From Streptomyces curacoi (GTDB taxonomy: Bacteria > Actinomycetota > Actinomycetes > Streptomycetales > Streptomycetaceae), in contig NZ_KQ947993.1 in the NCBI RefSeq assembly GCF_001513975.1, forward strand, positions 248,001 through 312,000: DNA of 64,000 nucleotides. The letters run 5' to 3'. Both the position numbers and the translations under genes were made by a program. Below are positions 57,131-64,000 of the stretch, in pieces; position 1 is the stretch's first letter; every line of letters starts with the position of its first letter. The notes beneath the pieces are model-generated. The model was not told the DNA's origin. It made no database searches and was given only the letters and a program-made list of their open reading frames with translations.

Positions 57131-59086
57131 ATGGCCACGACCGAACACCCGCCGCCCAGTCGCCTGCGCGCCTGGATGCTGGAGGGCCTGTCGGACATGG
57201 GCAAGCGCCACGGCCTCCCCGGCCCGCACGCGGAACCGGAGCCGGCTCACAAAGGTCAGCGCTGGTACCGGGTCATGTGCCTCACCGGCGTCGACTACTT
57301 CTCGACACTCGGCTACCAGCCGGGCATCGCCGCCCTCGCCGCCGGTCTGCTCTCCCCGATCGCGACCATCGTGCTCGTGGTCGTCACCCTGGCGGGCGCC
57401 CTGCCCGTCTACCGGCGGGTGGCGGAGGAGAGCCCGCACGGCGAGGGCTCGATCGCGATGCTGGAGCGGCTGCTGTCCTTCTGGAAGGGCAAGCTGTTCG
57501 TCCTGACCCTGCTCGGCTTCGCCGCCACCGACTTCCTCATCACCATCACCCTGTCGGCCGCGGACGCCTCGACCCACCTGGTGGAGAACCCGCATCTGCA
57601 AAGCGCCCTGCACGACAAGCAGCTGCTGATCACCCTGCTGCTCGTGGCGCTGCTCGGCGCGGTGTTCCTCAAGGGGTTCCTGGAGGCGATCGGCGTCGCG
57701 GTCGCGCTGGTCGCGAGCTATCTCGCGCTCAACGCCGTCGTCGTGGTCGTCGGCCTGTACCACGTCCTCACCGAGGGGCACGTGATCACCGACTGGTCCC
57801 ACGCCCTCACGGCCGAGCACGGCAACGTGTTCGTCATGATCGGTGTGGCCCTGATCGTCTTCCCCAAGCTCGCCCTCGGCCTCTCCGGGTTCGAGACCGG
57901 CGTCGCCGTGATGCCGCACGTCCAGGGCGAGCCGGGCGACACCGAGGAACAGCCCAGGGGGCGCATCCGGGACACCAAGAAGCTGCTCACCACCGCCGCC
58001 CTGATCATGAGCTGCTTCCTGATCGCCACGAGCTTCATCACCACTCTCCTCATCCCGGAGAAGGAGTTCGAGTCGGGCGGAGAGGCCAACGGCCGGGCGC
58101 TGGCGTTCCTCGCGCACCAGTACCTGGGGGGCACCTTCGGCACGGTGTACGACGTCTCGACGATCGCCATCCTGTGGTTCGCCGGCGCCTCCGCCATGGC
58201 CGGCCTGCTCAACCTGATGCCCCGCTATCTGCCCCGCTACGGCATGGCCCCGCACTGGGCGCGTGCGGTGCGGCCGATGGTCATCGTGTTCACGCTGGTG
58301 GCCTTCCTGGTCACCTGGATCTTCGACGCGGACGTCGACGCCCAGGGCGGCGCGTACGCCACCGGCGTGCTGGTCCTCATCAGCTCCGCCGCGATCGCCG
58401 TGACCATCGCGGCCCGCAAGGCCGGTCAGCGGAACTGGACCATCGCGTTCGCGGTCATCTCGGCGGTCTTCCTCTACACGACCGTCGCGAACGTCATCGA
58501 GCGCCCCGACGGTGTGAAGATCGGTGCCTGCTTCATCGCCGGGATCATCCTCATCTCCCTGCTCTCACGGCTGCTGCGCGCCTTCGAGCTCCGCGTGACC
58601 AGCGTGACGCTGGACGACATGGCGGAACGATTCGTCCGGGACATCGCGAGCCGGAAGATACGTTTCATCGCCAATGAACCCGACCGGCGCGACAAGGCCG
58701 AGTACCGCGACAAGATCGAGCAGATCCGCACCGACAACGACCTGACGGAGCAGGAGGACTTCGTCTTCGTCGAGGTGACGGTCACCGACCCGTCCGAGTT
58801 CGAGGCGGGCCTGACGGTGCGCGGCGAGGTCATGCACGGCCGCTACCGCGTCCTGACCCTGGAGTCCTCGTCCATACCCAACGCCCTGGCCGCCCTCCTC
58901 CTCCACGTCCGCGACTCGACCGACCGCATCCCGCACATCTACTTCGAGTGGACCGAGGGCAACCCTTTCTCCAACTTCCTTCGCTTCATCCTCTTCGGCC
59001 AGGGCGAGGTCGCCCCCGTCACCCGCGAGGTCCTGCGCGAGGCCGAGCCGGACCCCGCCCGCAGGCCCCGAGTGCACACCGGCTGA
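57131..59086 (+). CDS. APC-superfamily permease, KUP/KimA-like, probable K+ transporter
   Basis: 651 residues with about twelve helices. VMCLTGVDYFSTLGYQPGIAALAAG, ATDFLITITLSAADASTHL and LALGLSGFETGVAVMP are the helix-1, -3 and -6 motifs of the APC/KUP group. A cytosolic C-terminal domain of about 170 residues (FELRVTSVTLDDMAERFV ... RGEVMHGRYRVLTLE) may be regulatory. It was likely annotated as an amino-acid permease by family, but its place opposite the kdp operon suggests potassium uptake. That is inference. Confidence 0.82.
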   Translation: MATTEHPPPSRLRAWMLEGLSDMGKRHGLPGPHAEPEPAHKGQRWYRVMCLTGVDYFSTLGYQPGIAALAAGLLSPIATIVLVVVTLAGALPVYRRVAEESPHGEGSIAMLERLLSFWKGKLFVLTLLGFAATDFLITITLSAADASTHLVENPHLQSALHDKQLLITLLLVALLGAVFLKGFLEAIGVAVALVASYLALNAVVVVVGLYHVLTEGHVITDWSHALTAEHGNVFVMIGVALIVFPKLALGLSGFETGVAVMPHVQGEPGDTEEQPRGRIRDTKKLLTTAALIMSCFLIATSFITTLLIPEKEFESGGEANGRALAFLAHQYLGGTFGTVYDVSTIAILWFAGASAMAGLLNLMPRYLPRYGMAPHWARAVRPMVIVFTLVAFLVTWIFDADVDAQGGAYATGVLVLISSAAIAVTIAARKAGQRNWTIAFAVISAVFLYTTVANVIERPDGVKIGACFIAGIILISLLSRLLRAFELRVTSVTLDDMAERFVRDIASRKIRFIANEPDRRDKAEYRDKIEQIRTDNDLTEQEDFVFVEVTVTDPSEFEAGLTVRGEVMHGRYRVLTLESSSIPNALAALLLHVRDSTDRIPHIYFEWTEGNPFSNFLRFILFGQGEVAPVTREVLREAEPDPARRPRVHTG

Positions 59087-59188
59087 GACGGCCACGGCCA
59101 ACAGGTTCGCGTCAAAGGTGAGCCTTAAGCCGTCAGAGCACCGTCGAACAGCGCTCGCCCGGCCACCGCTGCCCCTACCGTCGGCACT

Positions 59189-59710
59189 GTGCAAGGAAGC
59201 AGACCCCGTCCGAGCCCGACCGGCGACCGCCACTGGCGCGCCGACGTCCGGTTCGCCACGGGCTGCACTCTCACCTTCCTTGTCATGACCCTGCTCGTCG
59301 ATTGGGACGCGGAGACCCTGACACCGCTTCGCGCCCTGCTGTGGCTGGCACTGACGGCCCTGCTGTTCGTGATCCTGCTCCCGGAGCGTGTGACAGCGGG
59401 CTCTGGCTGGCTGATGGTGCGTGGCCTCGTACGACGGCAGGCGGTGCGTACGGACGCGCTGGTGGCCGTACGGCAGCACGACGACGTCTCCGCCCGCCTG
59501 ACCCTGCGCGACACGGACGGCAGCCGCCTGGAACTCGACCCACGGATCCTGGTCGCCAACCCGCTGCTGTGGCACGAGCTGGACACGGGAGTACGCCGCT
59601 CACATGAACGCGGGACGCTGCGCGAGGGCACGGACGTACTGGAGCGACTGCGCCGTCAGATCGACGACGCGACGGCGCTGGCAGTGCTCAGGGCCTCGGG
59701 GATCTCCTGA
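59189..59710 (+). CDS. PH-domain-like membrane protein, unknown function
   Basis: 173 residues from GTG 59189, with TACCGT 7 nt upstream (leaderless). Two hydrophobic segments (VRFATGCTLTFLVMTLLV, LLWLALTALLFVILLP) form a hairpin in the membrane. The following beta-rich part (GSGWLMVRGLVRRQAVRTDALVAVRQ...SRLELDPRIL) resembles bacterial PH domains. It overlaps the convergent DUF1707 gene by 23 bp. Confidence 0.75.
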   Translation: MQGSRPRPSPTGDRHWRADVRFATGCTLTFLVMTLLVDWDAETLTPLRALLWLALTALLFVILLPERVTAGSGWLMVRGLVRRQAVRTDALVAVRQHDDVSARLTLRDTDGSRLELDPRILVANPLLWHELDTGVRRSHERGTLREGTDVLERLRRQIDDATALAVLRASGIS

Positions 59711-60272
59711 ACGGCGTGCGCCGCGGAGGCCGTACCAGGACCTGCCCATAGCTCATCCGTCCGCCGACCTCGACCCGCAGATCGACCGGTGTGCCCGGAT
59801 CACCGCCCGAGCGCGCCTTGATCTTGGCGAATTCGATCACCAGGGAGTCGGTGTTCACCACGATGCCCGGCCGTGTGAGCAGTCTCAGCGCGCCGCCGCT
59901 CATGTCCAGGTCGATCTGCAGGGGGTCGTGAGTCGTCACCGCCCGGGTGAAGTCGAGAGTCACATCGCCCCAGGACGACTCGATCTCCAGCCGCCGGGGC
60001 ACCACCCATCCCTCGCCCCGCGCCGCCGAACCGCCCTGCTGCTCGATACGGACCACGTCCTTGACCTCGCCCCCGCCCGGCACCGCCGGCAGATCCGCCG
60101 TCAGCTCGGCCAGCTCGCCGAGGGTGCGGGCGGAGAGGGCGACGGTCACCCGCTCGTCCAGCTCCTCGATGGTCGGCCGGCCGTCCCCCGCCGCGGCGTT
60201 CAACACGTCCACGACACGGTCCCGGTCCACGTCCGAGGCCCGCAGCCCCGTACGCGAGAGATCAGCCGACAT
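59688..60272 (-). CDS. DUF1707 family protein
   Basis: 194 residues from ATG 60272 after GAGGG. LRASDVDRDRVVDVLNAAAGDGRPTIEELDERVTVALSARTLGELAELTADLP is the DUF1707/SHOCT-like module. The rest is a beta-rich domain like DUF4097/LiaF (IESSWGDVTLDFTRA, LDMSGGALRLLTRPG). Related proteins act in envelope-stress sensing; no partner is adjacent. It diverges from the MopI-like gene. Confidence 0.87.
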   Translation of the reverse strand: MSADLSRTGLRASDVDRDRVVDVLNAAAGDGRPTIEELDERVTVALSARTLGELAELTADLPAVPGGGEVKDVVRIEQQGGSAARGEGWVVPRRLEIESSWGDVTLDFTRAVTTHDPLQIDLDMSGGALRLLTRPGIVVNTDSLVIEFAKIKARSGGDPGTPVDLRVEVGGRMSYGQVLVRPPRRTPFRRSPRP

Positions 60273-60313
60273 ACCCTCACCCCGATCGCAACGTCACCAA
60301 CGACACTAACGCT

Positions 60314-60325
60314 ATATCGCGATAT
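60314..60325. promoter_or_regulatory. ATATCGCGATAT palindrome between DUF1707 and MopI-like genes
   Basis: A perfect 12-bp palindrome, 41 bp before the DUF1707 start. It resembles the CGATATATCG site at the padR promoter and could bind that or a related PadR-type protein. Confidence 0.5.
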
Positions 60326-60381
60326 GCCCAACGGCCAGCCCCATGCCGATAGTTCCCGGCTCTGCACCTATCGTGACCGGC

Positions 60382-60777
60382 ATGCAGTCCTACACGATCG
60401 GCCAGGCAGCACGGCTGCTGGGCGTCAGCCCGGACACCGCGCGCCGGTGGGCGGACGCGGGCCGGGTGGCGACCCACCGCGACGAGACCGGACGACGACT
60501 CATCGACGGCAAGGACCTCGCCGCGTTCTCGGTCGAACTCGCCAAGTCCGGCACCGACGAGGAGGAGACCTCCTACACCTCGGCCCGCAACGCCTTCCCC
60601 GGCATCGTCACCGCGATCAAACTCGGCGATGTGGCGGCTCAGGTCGAGATCCAGGCGGGCCCGCACCGACTGGTCTCCCTGCTGACCCGCGAGGCAGTCG
60701 AGGAACTGGGCCTGGAGGTCGGCATGGAGGCCACCGCGCGCGTGAAGTCGACGAACGTCCACATCGACCGCACCTGA
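60382..60777 (+). CDS. MopI-like molybdate-binding protein with an HTH
   Basis: 131 residues from ATG 60382; TATCGT 7 nt upstream indicates a leaderless start. The N-terminal MerR/excisionase-like HTH reads TIGQAARLLGVSPDTARRWADAGRVATHRDETGRRLID. The C-terminal TOBE/Mop domain (FPGIVTAIKLGDVAAQVEIQAG ... GLEVGMEATARVKSTNVHI) binds molybdate. It probably senses molybdate and regulates modABC, 255 bp downstream, or itself. Confidence 0.9.
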   Translation: MQSYTIGQAARLLGVSPDTARRWADAGRVATHRDETGRRLIDGKDLAAFSVELAKSGTDEEETSYTSARNAFPGIVTAIKLGDVAAQVEIQAGPHRLVSLLTREAVEELGLEVGMEATARVKSTNVHIDRT

Positions 60778-60854
60778 CCGGCCCGCAGGGCACCCGCACC
60801 CTGACCGGCCCGCCCGGCACCCGCACCATGGCTCATCCGCACGGCACCCGCGCC
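60774..60854. repeat. 27-bp tandem repeat over the MopI-like gene stop (3 copies)
   Basis: Copies at 60774, 60801 and 60828, the first two starting CTGACCGGCCCGC. The first contains the gene's stop codon. The third is diverged. Confidence 0.88.
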
Positions 60855-61032
60855 CCACAGCACCTCTTCTCCACCGGACGCACATGCGTACCCACAACCC
60901 GCGGAGGCACAGCTCATGCGATGCCACTAAAGACCTGCGGCTCGCAAATGCGGCAGTATCATCGCCGCACGGCCATCGAGGGTCCGTAGCGAGACACGAC
61001 GGCTCGTCCGTGGCAGACAGAGGAGTAGCTCA

Positions 61033-61860
61033 GTGATGACCCGTTCCACGCACCGGACCCGTCGGCTGCTGCAGGCGACCGGCGTGGGCGCCGCCGCGCT
61101 GCTGGCCCTGAGCGCCTGCTCCTCGCCCTCCGCATCCGACGCGTCCGCCAAGCCGGGCGGCTCCTCGGCCTCCTCCGCGAAGTTGTCCGGCACGGTCACG
61201 GTGTTCGCCGCCGCCTCCCTGAAGGAGAGCTTCACAACGCTCGGCAGGGAGTTCGAGAAGGAGCACCCGGGCACGAAGGTCACCTTCAACTTCGGTGGCA
61301 GCGACTCCCTCGCGGCCAGCATCACCGCGGGCGCCCCGGCCGACGTCTTCGCCGCCGCCAGCACCAAGACCATGGCGATCGTGACCGACAAGCAGGACAA
61401 CGCCTCCGCGCCGGTCATCTTCGTCCGCAACCAACTGGAGATCGCCACCCTGCCGGGCAACCCCGACAAGATCTCGTCCCTCAAGGACCTCACCAGGTCA
61501 GACCTGAAGGTCGTGCTGTGCGACACGACGGCCCCGTGCGGCTCCGCCGCCGAAAAGGCCCTCGCCGCCGGCCACCTCAAGCTGACCCCGGTCTCCTATG
61601 AGCAGGACGTGAAGAGCGCCCTGACGAAGGTGGAGCTGAAGGAGGCCGACGCGGCGGTCGTCTACAAGACCGACGTGAAGGCCGCGGGCGACAAGGTGGA
61701 GGGCGTGGACTTCCCCGAGTCCGCCGGCGCCATCAACGACTACCCGATCGCCCTGCTCGAGGACGCGCCCAACCCGGAGGCCGCCAAGGCCTTCATCGAG
61801 CTGGTGCGGTCCGCCGAGGGTCAGTCCGTGCTGACCGCGGCCGGGTTCCTCAAGCCATGA
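61033..61860 (+). CDS. modA: Molybdate ABC transporter substrate-binding lipoprotein
   Basis: 275 residues from GTG 61033, 7 nt after GAGGAG; an adjacent ATG at 61036 is also possible. The lipobox is LSAC (near residue 28). VTVFAAASLKESFTTLGREFEK, NFGGSDSLAASITAGAPADVFAAAS and INDYPIALLEDAPNPEAAKAFIELV are ModA motifs; Ser and Thr residues of FAAAS and GGSDS bind the oxyanion. It overlaps modB by 4 bp (ATGA). Confidence 0.95.
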   Translation: MMTRSTHRTRRLLQATGVGAAALLALSACSSPSASDASAKPGGSSASSAKLSGTVTVFAAASLKESFTTLGREFEKEHPGTKVTFNFGGSDSLAASITAGAPADVFAAASTKTMAIVTDKQDNASAPVIFVRNQLEIATLPGNPDKISSLKDLTRSDLKVVLCDTTAPCGSAAEKALAAGHLKLTPVSYEQDVKSALTKVELKEADAAVVYKTDVKAAGDKVEGVDFPESAGAINDYPIALLEDAPNPEAAKAFIELVRSAEGQSVLTAAGFLKP

Positions 61861-62702
61861 CCTCGCCGGACACGACGAACGCCGCGGACACGGTGCGCTC
61901 CGGCCGCCGCCACGACCGCGTCCGCCCAGGCATCCCGCTCCCCCTGCTGCTCCCCGCACTCGCAGGTCTGGCGTTCCTGCTCCTGCCCCTGATCGCCCTC
62001 CTCGTCCGCGCCCCCTGGCGCAGCCTGCCCGAGCAGCTGACGAGCGCCGCGGTGTGGCAGGCACTCCAGCTGTCCCTGATCTGCGCCACGGCGGCGACGG
62101 CGGTCAGCCTGGTCATCGGCGTCCCTCTGGCCTGGCTCCTCGCCCGCACTGAGTTCCCGGGCCGCGGCCTGGTCCGCGCGCTGGTCACCCTCCCCCTGGT
62201 CCTGCCCCCGGTGGTGGGCGGCGTGGCTCTGCTGATGGCCCTGGGCCGCAACGGCGTCGTAGGCCGCTGGCTGGACTCCTGGTTCGGCATCACCCTCCCG
62301 TTCACCACGACGGGGGTCGTGATCGCCGAGGCCTTCGTGGCGATGCCGTTCCTGGTCATCAGCGTCGAGGGCACCCTGCGCGCGGCCGACCCCCGCTACG
62401 AGGAGGCGGCCACCACACTCGGAGCCTCCCGCTTCACCGCGTTCCGCCGGGTCACTCTGCCCCTGATCGCCCCGGGCATCGCAGCCGGCGCGGTCCTGGC
62501 CTGGGCCCGCGCCCTGGGCGAGTTCGGCGCGACGATCACCTTCGCGGGCAACTTCCCGGGCCGAACCCAGACGATGCCACTCGCCGTCTACCTGGCCCTC
62601 CAGAACGATCCGGAGGCGGCGATCGCCCTCAGCCTGGTACTGCTGGCCGTCTCGATCGCCGTATTGGCGGGCTTGCGGGACCGCTGGATGCGAGCAGCAT
62701 GA
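61857..62702 (+). CDS. modB: Molybdate ABC transporter permease
   Basis: 281 residues with about five or six membrane helices and the EAA loop YEEAATTLGASRFTAFRRVTLPLIAPGI. GEFGATITFAGNFPGRTQTMPLAVY is the ModB/CysT signature. The start is coupled to modA. A 237-bp gap with strong hairpins separates it from modC, wide for a transporter operon. Confidence 0.95.
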   Translation: MTSPDTTNAADTVRSGRRHDRVRPGIPLPLLLPALAGLAFLLLPLIALLVRAPWRSLPEQLTSAAVWQALQLSLICATAATAVSLVIGVPLAWLLARTEFPGRGLVRALVTLPLVLPPVVGGVALLMALGRNGVVGRWLDSWFGITLPFTTTGVVIAEAFVAMPFLVISVEGTLRAADPRYEEAATTLGASRFTAFRRVTLPLIAPGIAAGAVLAWARALGEFGATITFAGNFPGRTQTMPLAVYLALQNDPEAAIALSLVLLAVSIAVLAGLRDRWMRAA

Positions 62703-62826
62703 CCAAAACCCGCCCCCCTCACAAACAACCGAGCCCAGCCCCGAAGCTCCCAGCCACCCCACCCTGCCCCAAGCCAGCCGCCCCCGTGACGCCCGCAGCC
62801 GCCGACGGCGCTGAGCCCCACAGGGG

Positions 62827-62917
62827 CCACCCGCACCCGACGACGAAAGCAGCACGGTTGGTGCGGGTGGGAACCCAAATCCGGCCGAAGGCCGGATGCC
62901 CAAAAACCACCCGCACC
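62827..62917 (+). promoter_or_regulatory. Alternative-hairpin element between modB and modC
   Basis: CCACCCGCACC (62827-62837) and GGTGCGGGTGG (62860-62870) form a perfect 11-bp stem. A second CCACCCGCACC (62907-62917) can pair with the same GGTGCGGGTGG instead, enclosing ATCCGGCC-GAA-GGCCGGAT (62879-62897), a perfect 8-bp hairpin. The two large pairings exclude each other. It may be a dispersed palindromic repeat, an attenuator or an mRNA-stability element that sets modC level. Confidence 0.75.
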
Positions 62918-62939
62918 CACACCCCACCGGACACCCCTA

Positions 62940-64000
62940 ATGACCGACGTCGACGACCCAAAACCCGCCACCACCCCCAACCCCCCTCACCCCCCAGGCC
63001 TGAACGCCCACTTGGTCGTCGACCGCCCCCCATTCCACCTCGACATCACCGTCACCGCCGCCCCCGGCGAGGTACTGGCCCTCCTGGGCCCCAACGGCGC
63101 CGGCAAATCCACCGCCCTACGCGCCCTGGCCGGCCTGCTCCCCCTAACCACCGGCCACCTCCACCTGGACGGCACCCCCCTGCACCACACACCCCCCGAA
63201 TCCCGCCCCGTAGGCGTCGTCTTCCAGGACTACCTCCTCTTCCCCCACCTCACAGCCCTGGACAACGTCGCCTTCGGCCCCCGCTGCCAAGGCGCCACCA
63301 AGTCACAGTCCCGCACCCAGGCCGCCGCATGGCTGGACCGCATGGGCCTCAAGGACCACGCCACCACCAAACCCCGCCACCTCTCCGGCGGCCAAGCCCA
63401 ACGCGTCGCCCTCGCCCGCGCCCTGGCCACCAACCCCCGCCTGCTGCTCCTGGACGAGCCCCTCGCCGCCCTGGACGCCCGCACCCGCCTGGAGGTGCGC
63501 GCCCAACTCCGCCACCACCTCGCCGACTTCGAAGCCGTAGCCGTCCTGGTCACCCACGACCCCCTGGACGCCATGGTGCTGGCCGACCACCTCGTCGTCA
63601 TCGAACACGGGCAGATCGTCCAGGAAGGCACCCCCGCCGACATCGCCCGCCACCCCCGCACGGACTACATCGCACAACTGGTCGGGCTCAACCTCTACCG
63701 AGGCCATGCCGACGGGCACACGGTCCACCTGGACCCAGGCCCCGCCATCACGACCACCGAGAACCTCACCGGCCCGGCCTTCGTGGCCTTCCCACCGAGC
63801 GCCGTAACGCTCCACCGCAATCGCCCCACCGGCTCCAGCGCCCGCAACCTCTGGCACTGCGAGGTCGCCGGCCTGGAGACCCACGGCGACCAAATCCGCG
63901 CCGACCTCACCGGCGAACTCCCCCTCGCCGCCGATCTCACGACGGTCGCCGCAGCCGAACTGGACCTGCACCCGGGTGCCTCGGTATGGGCGACGGTCAA
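62940..64000 (+). CDS. modC: Molybdate ABC transporter ATP-binding protein, 3' end cut by window
   Basis: The frame from ATG 62940 (MTDVDDPKPATTPNP) stays open to the window end, 353 codons. LLGPNGAGKSTALRALAG is the Walker A site, HLSGGQAQRVALARALA the ABC signature, LLLLDEPLAALDARTRLEV the Walker B and D-loop, and VLVTHDPLDAM the switch His. The C-terminal part beyond residue 250 is the start of a TOBE/Mop regulatory domain. It energises ModB. The upstream region is Pro/Thr-rich in codon content like its N-terminus, but ATG 62940 is the first credible start. Confidence 0.93.
   Translation, partial: MTDVDDPKPATTPNPPHPPGLNAHLVVDRPPFHLDITVTAAPGEVLALLGPNGAGKSTALRALAGLLPLTTGHLHLDGTPLHHTPPESRPVGVVFQDYLLFPHLTALDNVAFGPRCQGATKSQSRTQAAAWLDRMGLKDHATTKPRHLSGGQAQRVALARALATNPRLLLLDEPLAALDARTRLEVRAQLRHHLADFEAVAVLVTHDPLDAMVLADHLVVIEHGQIVQEGTPADIARHPRTDYIAQLVGLNLYRGHADGHTVHLDPGPAITTTENLTGPAFVAFPPSAVTLHRNRPTGSSARNLWHCEVAGLETHGDQIRADLTGELPLAADLTTVAAAELDLHPGASVWATV

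Overview
The window reads as a stretch of Streptomyces chromosome. It is very GC-rich with strong third-position GC, and it carries a divergent third-type EF-Tu (tuf3-like), several Streptomyces/actinobacterial families (DUF5999, SAV_915, DUF1707, excalibur), one TTA codon near the start of a small gene, and many starts where a TAnnnT hexamer lies 6-7 nt before ATG or GTG (leaderless style). I see no rRNA, tRNA, CRISPR array or intact transposon. Functions are inferred from protein motifs read by eye; nothing was searched.

Layout. 1-10 kb: a partial spermidine-synthase-like gene, tuf3, a DNA-alkylation-repair gene diverging from a TVP38/DedA-like membrane gene, thiolase diverging from an HxlR regulator with paired palindromes, an alpha/beta hydrolase, a PmoA-like/Gfo-Idh-MocA operon with a LacI-type operator, and uppP. 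10-20 kb: a TTA-containing small gene, DUF4291, a SnoaL-like protein, lnt, a second oxidoreductase, an FAD monooxygenase diverging from a TetR regulator with twin palindromes, DinB, a lipoprotein, ung and a solitary oligopeptide-type binding lipoprotein. 20-30 kb: a MarR-type regulator diverging from a two-domain serine hydrolase, two SDR genes, an excalibur protein, a HipA-like kinase/DUF3037 pair, a Rieske lipoprotein, an isochorismatase-like protein without the usual cysteine, a PPOX protein, and LysR diverging from EamA. 30-43 kb: a MocR regulator diverging from two flavin-binding proteins, two EamA transporters separated by a probable leader-peptide/hairpin region, an orphan Clp-N protein, PadR diverging from PhzF, a CPBP protease, a glutamate-cysteine-ligase-like enzyme and an unusual 20-bp phased repeat array.

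43-50 kb is a xylan-use locus. A binding protein, two permeases and a GH10 xylanase form one operon. A GH43 gene, broken by a 2-nt frameshift, lies upstream. A near-identical 13-bp palindrome precedes both units, so they are probably one regulon. 50-60 kb holds a lysA-like gene, an SAV_915 protein and a potassium locus (a tiny membrane ORF overlapping kdpF, then kdpA, kdpB, kdpC), with an APC/KUP-like permease diverging from it. 60-64 kb is molybdate uptake: a MopI-like HTH/TOBE protein, then modA, modB and modC. modC is cut by the window end and is separated from modB by a palindromic element with alternative hairpins.

Two themes run through the window. Short regulators commonly face their target across a small promoter with symmetric operators. 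Tandem minisatellites recur at gene ends; those inside genes have periods divisible by three. The 20-bp array at 42.8 kb breaks that rule and looks like a DNA or RNA element rather than coding sequence. The best candidates for undescribed biology are that array, the leader ORF before the EamA gene at 34 kb, the modB-modC element, and the small ORF coupled to kdpF.
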